Below are positions 37,506 to 47,050 of a DNA stretch of 64,000 bases, in pieces; within the stretch, counting starts at the first letter, position 1; every line of letters starts with the position of its first letter. The stretch spans positions 186,001 to 250,000 of the forward strand of contig JBGUOH010000009.1 of the NCBI GenBank assembly GCA_045117995.1, written 5' to 3'. A program made the translations under genes and the position numbers. Below the pieces are notes generated by a model that did no database searches, was not told where the DNA came from, and saw only the letters and a program-made list of their open reading frames with translations. The DNA comes from RUG14515 sp045117995 (GTDB lineage Bacteria; Bacillota_I; Bacilli_A; RFN20; CAG-826).

Positions 37506-40337
37506 TTACCAGATTTTCACTCTTTGATTTTCTGGGATATACATACCATCACCTGGTTGGATATCATATAGTTCCACGAATTCATCAAATTGTGCGAGTG
37601 TGACGTTACATCTTAAGTAATTGAATGGGTGTTCGTCCGCTGCTCTTCCAGGCACTGCGTCCATGGAAATAGCCGCTCTTAACCAAAGGTTAGCGTATGC
37701 TCTGAAGTATTTATCATAATCGAAGTTTTCGTACTTCTTAGCGATCATTAAAGTAACTTTAACGCCACCCATATCCGCTGTGGCTTCGGTATCAACATTT
37801 CCACCGTCAACTTTTAATGTTTTGGTGAGATTAATGTTGTTATAGAAGTCTCTCATCTTTCTCACTTTTTCATTAAAGGCTTTTCTATCCTTTGTGGACC
37901 ACCAATCACTGTAGTTACCATATTCGTCATAGTTTGAACCATTTGAATCGAAAGCGTGGGTGATTTCATGGCCGATAACAGAACCGACCCATGCTAACTT
38001 TTCTTCAACACATTCGCCAAGCATACCTTTGCCTAAAGCATTTAGGATAACAAAGCTATTGGTGCCAGGGCTATAGAAAGCATTGACGGTATAACTTGGT
38101 AAGTATTCAAAATAGCCAGTATTATCAACGTTTTTAGCTACTGCCATATCGACTTGGGCGTTGGTGTACATTCTTTGAATGTCAAAGCAAGATTTTGCAG
38201 TGACATCGGTATTCTCACCAAGCTTCTTAAATGACATATATGGATCTGAATAACAAGACACGTACTCCATATATTCGAGTTTTTTGATCATTCTGCTCTT
38301 CGTATTAGCGTCAAGCCATGAATCAGCAGCAAGTGTCTTATAACCATCTAAAACATCATCAATAACTTGCGCAACTTCCGCTTTAATTTCAGGTGAACTT
38401 TCTAACTCGTTATATGTTTGTTCTAATAAAATTGGGAAAGCAAGTTTTAACAATTGTGAAGCAAGATAATAATCAGGATAGTTGTAGAAATTTCTATCAT
38501 TATCAAATATGCCCGAGTTGATAGTGGAAGTAATTCTATTAACTGCTTTAAAGACTTCTAAACCCGCTATATAGCGATAGTCATACGCTAATCTTGATGT
38601 AATAGCATTCTTAAGAATGTCTTTGTAATTAATAGCGTAATCGTTATATAGAGTATTAAAGGCATAGGTATAATACTTCTTCATGGTAATGCTTGTATTA
38701 GCGGCTAGACCTAAATCAAGTAAAGCACTTTTCATTGGTGCCCAAGGAATATTACCAACTGTATAGGTCACATCACTTTTATTACCGCTGGCATTGTAGG
38801 CCGTGAAGAAGAGGTTGTTTTCCAAAGTATAGATGTTGTTGAGATCTTCAGTGTATTCATATCCCAAACCTAACGCTTCAGATAAGGTTCCAGCGATATC
38901 GAGCGCGTAGTTTTTCATGCCATCGTAAATCCAAATGACATTGAAGGTATAGTAGTTATAGTTCAAATAGCCATCGTTAAATTCAACACGATAACCATTA
39001 TTCTCAGGATTGAACTTTAATAATGAACTAGTGGAAGCAAATACTTCTCTAGACGCCAAATATGTATCAACATCAAGATTGGTTAAATAGTTACTAAGAT
39101 TGTTACTGTTTTCATAGGCGATTTTATTGTAGATGGCATTTAACGCTACACCATTGGTGGTGCCTTCAAGACCATAACCATAATAAATTTTGCTAAAAGC
39201 CTGATTAACATCATATTGGCAATATTCAAATGCACCATATTCACCAGTTTTAATATCTTCATAGTTAGCGGCGGAATAGAAGTCATCTTTTTCTGATGGT
39301 TTTTTGATTTTATTAATTTCGCCTTGGATATTAGTGTTAATCCATGGAGAGCCTTCAATATCATTTAATGAATAGCCTTCTTCCATTTCATAGTTGATAG
39401 GTTCAAAAGAGAAAAATCCTTTTTTAGTGTATTTAGCGGTATATGTTTTATCCGCTTTGACAAATTCAACGCCACTATCCCAACCAGCGAAGACAAAGTC
39501 TACGCCTCTAATACTTTCTTTTGTTGGGGTTGGGCTGTTGAAGGAAGGAATTGTTCCATAAGGAACATCTTCATCAACTTCTAAGATTGTTCCATCTTCA
39601 TTCTTCCAAGTGATTGTGTACTTTCTCACTTCGCTTGTGTATGAGGCGGTATATGTTGCATCACCAGTGACTGAAGTAATAATTGGAGACCAGTTAGCGA
39701 ATGTATAAGCGTATTGAGCGGTGCTTTCTTTAGTAGGAGCGATTTCACCAAAACTTGGTGTATCACCATACGCTACTTTATCAGTTCTAATCACACTACC
39801 ATCATCGTTCTTCCAAGTAACATCATATTTTCTCTTCTCTTCTTTAAAAGAGGCGGTATATGTTGCGTTTTCAGTTAAAGTAACGACCGCTGGAGACCAA
39901 CCTTCAAATTTGTACGTATGTTCTACTGTACTTTCTTTGGTAGGTTCATCACCAACATAGCTAGGAACTGTGCCATAGAGCACTTCTTCTTCCTTTAATG
40001 TTTTGCCATCGTAGTTTTTCCAAGTAACGGTATACTTTCTTGTTTCTTCTTTGAATTTCGCTACATACTCAACGTCAGCACTGACTTCTTTGACTTCTGG
40101 TGTCCAGCCATCAAAGATGTAATTAAACTGAGCATCTTGGAGTTTAGTTGGCTCCGCACTATCGTATGTAGGCATAGTTCCTGCAGCTAATTCTTCATCT
40201 ACTTCAAGGACTGTACCATCATAGTTTTTCCAAGTAACTGTGTACTTTGGTTCTTTTTTGAAAACATTACAGCCTGATAAGAGCAAAGAGAATGCAGCTA
40301 GAACGATTAATGATTTGTAACTTTTTCTCATACGCAT
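37506..40337 (-). CDS. M13 (neprilysin-like) metallopeptidase lipoprotein with four InlB-type repeats
   Basis: About 943 residues. A signal peptide with lipobox LLSGC is followed by four ~75-residue repeats of the Listeria-Bacteroides (InlB B/Flg_new) type, each beginning YTVTWKNYDGT and ending with GW-P-V and TYTASF-type strands. The M13 fold follows. The zinc site is VIGHEITHAFDSNG, with the third ligand in EATADMGGVK, so the enzyme looks active. M13 enzymes cut peptides up to a few kDa, complementing the S8 protease and Opp importer. The start at 40337 (MRMRKSYK) has an AAAGGG site and follows the promoter. It is a tandem paralogue of the next gene upstream. Confidence 0.92.
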   Translation of the reverse strand: MRMRKSYKSLIVLAAFSLLLSGCNVFKKEPKYTVTWKNYDGTVLEVDEELAAGTMPTYDSAEPTKLQDAQFNYIFDGWTPEVKEVSADVEYVAKFKEETRKYTVTWKNYDGKTLKEEEVLYGTVPSYVGDEPTKESTVEHTYKFEGWSPAVVTLTENATYTASFKEEKRKYDVTWKNDDGSVIRTDKVAYGDTPSFGEIAPTKESTAQYAYTFANWSPIITSVTGDATYTASYTSEVRKYTITWKNEDGTILEVDEDVPYGTIPSFNSPTPTKESIRGVDFVFAGWDSGVEFVKADKTYTAKYTKKGFFSFEPINYEMEEGYSLNDIEGSPWINTNIQGEINKIKKPSEKDDFYSAANYEDIKTGEYGAFEYCQYDVNQAFSKIYYGYGLEGTTNGVALNAIYNKIAYENSNNLSNYLTNLDVDTYLASREVFASTSSLLKFNPENNGYRVEFNDGYLNYNYYTFNVIWIYDGMKNYALDIAGTLSEALGLGYEYTEDLNNIYTLENNLFFTAYNASGNKSDVTYTVGNIPWAPMKSALLDLGLAANTSITMKKYYTYAFNTLYNDYAINYKDILKNAITSRLAYDYRYIAGLEVFKAVNRITSTINSGIFDNDRNFYNYPDYYLASQLLKLAFPILLEQTYNELESSPEIKAEVAQVIDDVLDGYKTLAADSWLDANTKSRMIKKLEYMEYVSCYSDPYMSFKKLGENTDVTAKSCFDIQRMYTNAQVDMAVAKNVDNTGYFEYLPSYTVNAFYSPGTNSFVILNALGKGMLGECVEEKLAWVGSVIGHEITHAFDSNGSNYDEYGNYSDWWSTKDRKAFNEKVRKMRDFYNNINLTKTLKVDGGNVDTEATADMGGVKVTLMIAKKYENFDYDKYFRAYANLWLRAAISMDAVPGRAADEHPFNYLRCNVTLAQFDEFVELYDIQPGDGMYIPENQRVKIW

Positions 40338-40355
40338 TTTTTCCCTTTGCGTAAA

Positions 40356-40383
40356 ATCATACACTGAAATGATTTTATTACAA
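40356..40383 (-). promoter_or_regulatory. Promoter of the first M13 gene
   Basis: On the minus strand: TTGTAA (40378-40383), 16-bp spacer, TATGAT (40356-40361). AAAATCAT / ATGATTTT arms flank the -10 region. Confidence 0.6.
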
Positions 40384-40414
40384 GTTATTTGCTTTATTAG
40401 ACGTTCGCGCGCAT

Positions 40415-40441
40415 AAAAAGAGCGCTCTTACGAACGCTCAA
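40415..40441 (-). terminator. Terminator of the second M13 peptidase gene
   Basis: GAGCG (40420-40424) pairs with CGCTC (40435-40439), then a T run on the minus strand. The 20-nt hairpin differs from its paralogue at three loop positions only. Confidence 0.8.
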
Positions 40442-40446
40442 TTGTG

Positions 40447-43302
40447 TTACCATATTCTGATTCTTTCTTCTTCAGGTACATACATACCATCACCTGGTTT
40501 GATGTCATATGTTTCGATGAATTCATCAAATTGTGAGATGGTGACATTACATCTTAAGTAGTTGTATGGATGACCATCTTCTTTATTGTAAAGCTCCACT
40601 AGATCAATGCTGTGTGTATAGCAGCACCATAAGTAAGCGTATGTTCTAAAGAATTTATCGTAATCAAAGTTGTCATACTTTTTAACAATTTGAAGAATGA
40701 TCTTTAAGCCGCCTAAGTCCGCTGTGGCTTCTTGAGAAACATTTAAGCCATCAACTTTGTAACCTTTTTTAAGATCGATTTTTTTGTAGAAATTAATCAG
40801 TTTATCAACCTTGTTTTCAAATGTTTTTCTATCTGCATCAGTCCACCAGTTATTTAGTTGGCCGTTTTCGTCATATAAGGAACCATCAGTATCAAAGGCA
40901 TGGGTAATTTCATGACCAACAACAGTACCTAACATCGCGTATTTTTCTTCAATGGAATCGCCAAGCATACCCGCGGCAAGGCCATTTAAGATAATGATGT
41001 CGTTACTTCTTGGTGAATAGAAAGCGTTCACGGTATAGCAAGGATAGTAATCAAAGAAGTGATCTTTATCAGCGTTACCCGCACCCATCACATCGATTTC
41101 TGTTTCAGTGTAAGCTTTAAAGACTTCAAACGCTGATTTGTTAGGAGTGTTATCATCTGTGAACTTAGCAAAATTCTTATGTTCGTCTGAATAACAGGAA
41201 GCATAGCCCATATAATCAAGTTTTTTAATCATCGCTTGTTTAGTTTGTTCACCTAACCATGTAGATTCCGCCATAACTTTATAAGCATCAAGAATTTCAT
41301 TGATGAGAGCGGTAACTTGATTTTTGATTTCTTGAGAACTGCCTAATTCAATGTATGCTTGTTGCATAACAATTGGCATACAGATTTGGGCAATAACCAT
41401 TGCCACTCTTTGGTCATCATCACCATATAAACCACTTTCATAAGGGAAGAAATCAGACCAGTTTGATAAATAACGGTTGATATCTTTATATGTTTCAATA
41501 CCGACAAAGTAACGGTAATCAAACGCTAAACGAGACATGATATCTTTTTTAATTGTGTCTTTTTGATTAACAAAATAGTTGTTATAGAAAGCATTTAAAC
41601 AATTTTCATATAACTTAAAGAAATGGATTTGTTGTTTTCCAGAGAAACCCATATCCAATAAAGCGTTCTTCATTGGTTCCCAAGGAACATCAGAAACTGA
41701 ATAAGTCACGAGTTCACTACCATATCGATAGTAATCAGCGAGAGCGATATCACAAAGTTCATAATCGAAGGTATATACTTCGTTAATATCAGAAGCGTCA
41801 AAGCCAAAATCAAGAGCGTCTGATAAGAGACCTAAAATCGTTTTACCCATCTGCGCTGTTCGACCATAGTTAAGCAAGAACGGAAGAGTGTCGTTTCCAG
41901 AACTGATATAGCCATCATTAAATTCCACTAAGTAGGCATCTTGATATGGTTCGATTCTAAGAACTGAGCCTTCAGAAACAAAGCATTCTTTGCTGTTAAT
42001 GTATGTTTCCACATCAATATCATTTAAATATGTAGCAATGGTTTGAGCATCACCATTCAAAACTTTTTGATGAATGGTTTGGATTGCTATACCATTAGTG
42101 GTCTTACTAGCGATATTTTGATCGTAATAGATTTGTGAAATAACACTACGAACAGCATTTTGAGCAGCGGTAAATGCACTACCACCATTTTCTTGAATGC
42201 GTTCGTAATTGATGGACGTGAAGAAATCATCTTTTAGTGATGGTTTTCTAATCTTATCAATTTCACCTTCGATATTAGAGTTAATCCAAGGCGCACCGTT
42301 AATGTCATCTAAGGTGTAACCATTTTTTGTTTCATATTCAATTGGTGTGAAGGAGAAATAGCCTTTTTCTTTAAATGTTGCGGTGTATGTTTTATCCGCT
42401 TTGACGAATTCAACGCCACTATCCCAACCATCAAAGATATAATCAACACCTCTAATACCATCTTTAGCTGGTGTAGCACTGTTATATGATGGGATTGTTC
42501 CATAAGGAACATTTTCGTCAACTTCTAAAACTGTGCCATCTTCGTTGGCCCATGTAATTGTGTATTTTCTAACTTCACTTGTATATGAAGCGGTATATTC
42601 CATATCGCCAGTGACAGAAGAAATATTTGGCACCCATTTATCAAAAGCATAAGCATATTGAGCGGTATTATCTTTTGAAGGATTGTTTTCACCATAGTTA
42701 GGAGTGTCACCATAAGCAACTTGATCCACTCTTAATGTGGAACCATCATCGTTCTTCCAAGTGACATTATATTTTCTTGCTTCTTCCTTAAAAGAGGCGA
42801 CATATGATGTGTTTTCGGTCACTGCAACGACATTTGGAGACCACTTTTCAAAGGTGTACGTATGCTCTACTGTACTATCTTTTGTTGGGGTATCTCCAGT
42901 ATAGTTTGGTACTGTCCCATACAAAACTTCTTCAGTCTTTAAAACTGAGCCGTCGTAGTTTTTCCATGTAACTGTATATTTTTTAGTTTCCTCTTTAAAT
43001 GTAGCGGTATATTCAGCATTACCGTTTGCTGGTGTGACTTCTGGGGACCAGCCTGAAAAGATATAACTATATTGTGCTGTTTCAGCGCGTAACGGCGTCG
43101 TGCCGTCATATGTTGGAATGTCACCTTCCGTGACCTTCTCATCGACCTCTAAAATCGAGCCATCGTAGTTTTTCCAAGTGACTTTGTATGTCTTTGGTTC
43201 AATTAAAGAACTGCTTTCACTTATTGTGGAGCTAGTGGTATTACAGCCCGTTAGTAAAATTGAGAGTGCAACGAGGATAAATGATTTGGGAGCTTTTTTC
43301 AT
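40447..43302 (-). CDS. M13 (neprilysin-like) metallopeptidase lipoprotein, tandem paralogue
   Basis: About 951 residues with the same layout as its neighbour: lipobox LLTGC, a short Ser-rich linker, four InlB-type repeats (YKVTWKNYDGS and similar), then an M13 domain. The zinc motif is VGHEITHAFDTDG and the third ligand is in EATADLGGLK. Both copies keep all catalytic residues. The peptidase domains have diverged enough to suggest different peptide preferences. The start at 43302 (MKKAPKSF) has an AAAGGAG site. An earlier in-frame ATG lies upstream of the ribosome site and overlaps the promoter. Each copy has its own promoter and terminator, so they are separate units. Confidence 0.92.
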   Translation of the reverse strand: MKKAPKSFILVALSILLTGCNTTSSTISESSSLIEPKTYKVTWKNYDGSILEVDEKVTEGDIPTYDGTTPLRAETAQYSYIFSGWSPEVTPANGNAEYTATFKEETKKYTVTWKNYDGSVLKTEEVLYGTVPNYTGDTPTKDSTVEHTYTFEKWSPNVVAVTENTSYVASFKEEARKYNVTWKNDDGSTLRVDQVAYGDTPNYGENNPSKDNTAQYAYAFDKWVPNISSVTGDMEYTASYTSEVRKYTITWANEDGTVLEVDENVPYGTIPSYNSATPAKDGIRGVDYIFDGWDSGVEFVKADKTYTATFKEKGYFSFTPIEYETKNGYTLDDINGAPWINSNIEGEIDKIRKPSLKDDFFTSINYERIQENGGSAFTAAQNAVRSVISQIYYDQNIASKTTNGIAIQTIHQKVLNGDAQTIATYLNDIDVETYINSKECFVSEGSVLRIEPYQDAYLVEFNDGYISSGNDTLPFLLNYGRTAQMGKTILGLLSDALDFGFDASDINEVYTFDYELCDIALADYYRYGSELVTYSVSDVPWEPMKNALLDMGFSGKQQIHFFKLYENCLNAFYNNYFVNQKDTIKKDIMSRLAFDYRYFVGIETYKDINRYLSNWSDFFPYESGLYGDDDQRVAMVIAQICMPIVMQQAYIELGSSQEIKNQVTALINEILDAYKVMAESTWLGEQTKQAMIKKLDYMGYASCYSDEHKNFAKFTDDNTPNKSAFEVFKAYTETEIDVMGAGNADKDHFFDYYPCYTVNAFYSPRSNDIIILNGLAAGMLGDSIEEKYAMLGTVVGHEITHAFDTDGSLYDENGQLNNWWTDADRKTFENKVDKLINFYKKIDLKKGYKVDGLNVSQEATADLGGLKIILQIVKKYDNFDYDKFFRTYAYLWCCYTHSIDLVELYNKEDGHPYNYLRCNVTISQFDEFIETYDIKPGDGMYVPEEERIRIW

Positions 43303-43325
43303 ATCCTTGTTCTCCTTTGGCATAA

Positions 43326-43354
43326 AACATACACAAAAAAGAATGATTTTACAA
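43326..43354 (-). promoter_or_regulatory. Promoter of the second M13 gene
   Basis: On the minus strand: TTGTAA (43349-43354), 17-bp spacer, TATGTT (43326-43331). The same hexamers and flanking GTGTATG occur at the first M13 gene. Confidence 0.55.
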
Positions 43355-43409
43355 TCATAAAAATACACTTTTTTAAAATCGTCACTACTTAAAAAAGTTT
43401 AGATATAAT

Positions 43410-44630
43410 CTATGATATTTTTGCTTTGCGTTCTTTTTTAACTTTGTACATTTCCTTATCACTAAGTTTGACACCATGTTCAATGGAAGCTTCGCGTCCT
43501 TTAATGGTGTGACTACCCACTGATAGAGATAAGGCAAAGTCTTTATTCTTATACTTATTTATAGATTTATTAATCTTATCAACGAGCACTTTTGCTTCTT
43601 CTTCACCAGTTTCAGAAACCACAGCGAGGAACTCATCCCCACCCATTCTAAAGATGACCGCTTTTTCTGGTAATGATTCTTTTAAAGCATCAGTAGCGTA
43701 CTTAATATAAAGATCACCCGCTGCATGACCATAAACGTCATTAATTTGTTTTAGACCATCACAGTCCGCAGAGATAATCGTAATTGGGAACTTAAGGTCT
43801 TTACCTTCCCAATGTGTTAACTCTTCAAAATAAGCACGATTATATAAACCCGTTAATTGGTCGGTAATTGATTTTTCACGGAGCTCTTGTCTTAGTAGTT
43901 CTTCTTCGGTGACGTTGTTGATAATAGCAATAATTCCATACACGTCCTCGTTCTTTTTAAGTGGTTCCTTAATTACTTGGAGATATTCCACGCCTTCTTC
44001 ATCTTCTTCTTTGATGATGTAATTTTTACCTTTACCAGTTCTAATAACTTCTAAATCTGATTCTCTTGCTAGTTCTGCATTGTGCTTATCTTTACGAACT
44101 TCAAAGTCAGTTTTACCTCTCACTGAATCTACAGTTTTATATAAGTGATGTAGCCTTTGTGACATAAAGGCATAACGGCCTCTTCTATCTTTTAGATAGA
44201 CAAGAGATGGTAAGACCGTTAACATCTCGGAGAACGCTTCAAAGCTTGTGGAGTTCGCTAATGTGACAGCGTTTTTAATACGACGGACAGCAATTTCTTC
44301 AGTGTCGTTAAAGAAAATAATATCCACGACAGGACTATCGAGGTATTTATCATCTTCATTCATATGTTCTAAATCAGTCAAAACAAGAACTGGTAAAGAA
44401 AACATATAGTTATTTTTGTTTTTGATTAGTTCGAATACTTCATTGATATATTTTTTGTCTGCAGGGTTATCCACGATAAGAACGGACAAATCATCAAACG
44501 ATTGTTCTAGTAAGGAAATAATTCCGTTTTTATCATGAACTGGCAAAAATTCATAATCCTTAATCAAAATATCGCGTAATAAGTTTATGCGCGGTGAGTT
44601 TTCATCGTAAAGAAGGACAATTTTTTCCAT
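43410..44630 (-). CDS. Diguanylate cyclase with receiver-like and PAS domains
   Basis: 406 residues. The N-terminal ~115 residues have a response-regulator-like fold (LIVDNP in place of the usual phospho-Asp strand), so phosphorylation is uncertain. A PAS domain follows (~125-235, VYLKDRRGRYAFMS). The C-terminal GGDEF domain (~245-406) has DQLTGLYNRAYF and the intact active site RMGGDEFLAV, so it should make c-di-GMP from GTP. No RxxD inhibitory site is evident before the active site. It is soluble and cytoplasmic. It is divergent from the GGDEF/EAL gene, with a 200-bp shared control region. Confidence 0.88.
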   Translation of the reverse strand: MEKIVLLYDENSPRINLLRDILIKDYEFLPVHDKNGIISLLEQSFDDLSVLIVDNPADKKYINEVFELIKNKNNYMFSLPVLVLTDLEHMNEDDKYLDSPVVDIIFFNDTEEIAVRRIKNAVTLANSTSFEAFSEMLTVLPSLVYLKDRRGRYAFMSQRLHHLYKTVDSVRGKTDFEVRKDKHNAELARESDLEVIRTGKGKNYIIKEEDEEGVEYLQVIKEPLKKNEDVYGIIAIINNVTEEELLRQELREKSITDQLTGLYNRAYFEELTHWEGKDLKFPITIISADCDGLKQINDVYGHAAGDLYIKYATDALKESLPEKAVIFRMGGDEFLAVVSETGEEEAKVLVDKINKSINKYKNKDFALSLSVGSHTIKGREASIEHGVKLSDKEMYKVKKERKAKIS

Positions 44631-44640
44631 ATTATTAAAA

Positions 44641-44691
44641 GTAGCAAAAACGAAAGAAGTTCGATGAATTCTAGAAATGTTTTATTGCTAC
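44641..44691. repeat. Inverted repeat in the divergent c-di-GMP control region
   Basis: GTAGCAAAAAC (44641-44651) faces GTTTTATTGCTAC (44679-44691) with near-perfect arms separated by 27 nt. It lies just before the start of the GGDEF gene and has no ribosome site between, so it may be an operator or form a 5' hairpin. Confidence 0.45.
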
Positions 44692-44795
44692 CTAAAATTA
44701 TACCATATCGCCGTCTTGTTCGCATCTCTTAAAAGGTGGATTTTTAAGTAACGTGTCAATCTTTTTGTATTGTAAATGATGATAGTGCTTTTTAA

Positions 44796-44823
44796 TTGAT
44801 ATGGAATATTTTTTTGCTACAAT
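44796..44823 (+). promoter_or_regulatory. Promoter of the GGDEF/EAL gene
   Basis: TTGATA (44796-44801), 16-bp spacer, TACAAT (44818-44823), 11 nt before the ATG at 44835. The TTG of the -35 box is in frame with the gene but is not a start codon. Confidence 0.65.
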
Positions 44824-44834
44824 ACAAAGGTATC

Positions 44835-46787
44835 ATGGTATCTTTGGTCTCCCTAGGGGCTATCCCCACAAATTTACATGTTAACTATTATCTAGAACTC
44901 GCTTCGTTCGTGTTTCTAGTCGCGATTACGATCGCTTATTTCTCACGAAAAAAATTCCCAGTTGTCACTTCCGTGCTTTTTAGCGTTGGCTTGATTACAC
45001 TTTGTATAAATCTTTTCTTAAGCATTACTTTCTGTCGAGCGCTAGATCATTCAGATGTAGTACCACTTGGATGGGTTGAATGTTTCGCAGAGTTATACTT
45101 TGCTTCGCTCGTCTTTATATCCTATTTATTATATTTATATGTCTTATATGCTTCTGGTAGATCTATTAGTCATAATAAGCTTTATTTATTAACCGCAATT
45201 CCAACATTGTGTGGTATGATCTTGTTCTTTACTAACTGTCTCCACCACTGGTGTTTTAGCTTTGAATTAAACGCGGAAACGGGACTCTATGACTTTATGC
45301 CAGGCCCCGCTTTTCTTTCTTTGTATTTCATTAACTGGGGTCTTAACTTCATTCCAACTGTGGTTTACACCATTCACTTTAGAAAAGTGTTACCAAAGCA
45401 ATTATTAAGAGTGCTTATTATTTTAGGCGTGGTTGTTTTGACCGCGGCAGTTATTCAAACACTCAACCCAACATGGATTCTTTCAGGCGTGGCGTTCACC
45501 CTTTGTGTGATGTTTGCTATTGTCACAGTTTGTGACCCAGATGTTAAAGTTGACCGTATCTCAAAAGCATTTAATAACGAAGCTTTTATTGATTATATCA
45601 ATAGCCAAGTGTTCGAAAGACAAAGAAAATACTACATCATCTTTGATATCGAAAGCTTTGGTATGTTTAATGAAAAGTTTGGTTTAGTTGCTGGCGATGA
45701 ACTCTTGTCCACAATTAGAAAATTTATCGAAAGCGTGAACAAAAAAACGCTTGTTTTCAAAACACAATCTTCTCGTTTTGTCTTAATGTGCAAAGAAAAA
45801 GAAGAACAAGACATCATGATTGGCGCAATTAAAGAAAGATTTAATAGACCATTCCATATCAAAGACCGTAACGTCAAGATTACTCTTGATTTATTCTATT
45901 TTGTTAACGATAACGCTTTTAGAAATTCCGATATGTATAATGACTTCTTAAATAGAACATTAGCGATGATTAATTTCAAAGATAGTAACTATATTGAATT
46001 AGACCACGAATTCTTAAAAAGAATTAATAGAGATAGGAAGATTAAAGAAATCTTAGAAGAGTGTTTAAGAACTGGTAAAGGCTTATACATGGTCTATCAA
46101 CCAATTTATGACGTTAATAACAAGTGTTTCAACCACTTCGAAGCCTTAATCAGATTAGCTAATGAAGAATTAGGTTATATCGGACCAGCGGAATTTATTC
46201 CTATCGCTGAAAACTTTGGTTTAGCCAATGAAATTGACTACTTCGTTTTAAATGAGACATGTGCGTTCCTTCAAAGAAACCCACAAATTGAGAGCCTAGA
46301 AATTAATATTTCCTGTGCTGAATTCTTCAATAACCCAAGTGATAGATTCATTAAAACCATCAAGCAATATCAAATCGATCCAAGTAAGTTATGCTTAGAA
46401 ATTACCGAGACAATCGCGGTCAAATATCCCGCTAAGACACAAGAGTTTATGCGTGATTTGGGCCAACACGGTATCAAGTTTGCGATGGATGACTTCGGAA
46501 GTGGTTACTCTAATATGGCGAGATTTATCACTCTCCCATTCTCTATTGCTAAGTTAGATAAAACATTATTGAACAGTTCAATTAACGTTGAAGTCTTCTT
46601 TGATGCCGCTGTTAGTTTATTTAAGAGCCTAAACATCCCAATCGTTATCGAAGGTGTTGAAACAGAAGAACAATTAAAGATTTCAAAAGCCAAAGAAATC
46701 GAATATGTGCAAGGTTATTACTTCTCCAAACCACTAAGAGAAGAGGATTTATTAGAGTTCCTTAAAGAAGCAAACGCGAAAAAGTAA
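44835..46787 (+). CDS. Membrane GGDEF/EAL protein, probable c-di-GMP phosphodiesterase
   Basis: About 650 residues. Seven N-terminal membrane helices (to ~235) form a sensor region, followed by a degenerate GGDEF domain (~250-390) with SSRFVLM where the active site should be, so it has no cyclase activity. The EAL domain (~405-645) keeps FEALIRL, the NINISCAEF and ETIA metal ligands, DDFGSGYSN, the catalytic Lys in KLDK and IEGVETEEQ, so it should hydrolyse c-di-GMP. The start MVSLVSLG follows the promoter by 11 nt with AAAGG 4 nt upstream. A terminator and then the collagen-like lipoprotein genes follow on the same strand. Confidence 0.88.
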   Translation: MVSLVSLGAIPTNLHVNYYLELASFVFLVAITIAYFSRKKFPVVTSVLFSVGLITLCINLFLSITFCRALDHSDVVPLGWVECFAELYFASLVFISYLLYLYVLYASGRSISHNKLYLLTAIPTLCGMILFFTNCLHHWCFSFELNAETGLYDFMPGPAFLSLYFINWGLNFIPTVVYTIHFRKVLPKQLLRVLIILGVVVLTAAVIQTLNPTWILSGVAFTLCVMFAIVTVCDPDVKVDRISKAFNNEAFIDYINSQVFERQRKYYIIFDIESFGMFNEKFGLVAGDELLSTIRKFIESVNKKTLVFKTQSSRFVLMCKEKEEQDIMIGAIKERFNRPFHIKDRNVKITLDLFYFVNDNAFRNSDMYNDFLNRTLAMINFKDSNYIELDHEFLKRINRDRKIKEILEECLRTGKGLYMVYQPIYDVNNKCFNHFEALIRLANEELGYIGPAEFIPIAENFGLANEIDYFVLNETCAFLQRNPQIESLEINISCAEFFNNPSDRFIKTIKQYQIDPSKLCLEITETIAVKYPAKTQEFMRDLGQHGIKFAMDDFGSGYSNMARFITLPFSIAKLDKTLLNSSINVEVFFDAAVSLFKSLNIPIVIEGVETEEQLKISKAKEIEYVQGYYFSKPLREEDLLEFLKEANAKK

Positions 46788-46852
46788 TCATTCCAGAAGT
46801 TACACATTCGCATTTCTGTAACGTAGAATATTCAACTTTTATTAAAAAATAT

Positions 46853-46880
46853 ACGAGGAAAACAAAATCCTCGTTTTTTT
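46853..46880 (+). terminator. Terminator after the GGDEF/EAL gene
   Basis: ACGAGGA (46853-46859) pairs with TCCTCGT (46868-46874), then a run of seven T. Confidence 0.88.
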
Positions 46881-46884
46881 GAGG

Positions 46885-46988
46885 TTAAACCACTACTTTT
46901 AGTGCATATGTGTTCCCTTTTGGGCACGCGATATATGGTTAAAAATACTTAAAAAGGCGTGTGGCATATACGCCACGCGCACTTTTTT
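46885..46988 (+). promoter_or_regulatory. Structured leader with terminator-like hairpin before the first collagen-like gene
   Basis: Between the upstream terminator and the gene lie hairpins CACTA/TAGTG (46891-46904) and GTG..CCC/GGG.CAC (46910-46927), bracketed by TTAAACCA (46885-46892) and TGGTTAAA (46936-46943). Next comes a strong 9-bp hairpin (46957-46980) and a T run. The order aptamer-like junction then terminator resembles a riboswitch, but I match no known class, and the outer stem competes with the first hairpin. The strong hairpin alone could simply be a second terminator. Confidence 0.4.
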
Positions 46989-47050
46989 GTTGTTTTCTCA
47001 AATTTTAGGACATACCATTTTTACATAACTTATACATAAAGGAGAAAATT

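Noticed and set aside
44796..44834. TTG start extending the GGDEF/EAL protein by 13 residues
   Set aside because: The TTG is the -35 box of a good promoter (TTGATA-N16-TACAAT), so it cannot be in the message.
45632..45877. Active GGDEF site in the EAL protein
   Set aside because: The domain aligns, but the GGDEF residues are replaced by SSRFVLM, so cyclase activity is not expected.
46788..47050. c-di-GMP-I (GEMM) riboswitch
   Set aside because: The conserved GCAAA-type segments and GAAA tetraloop/receptor arrangement were not found; only generic hairpins remain.
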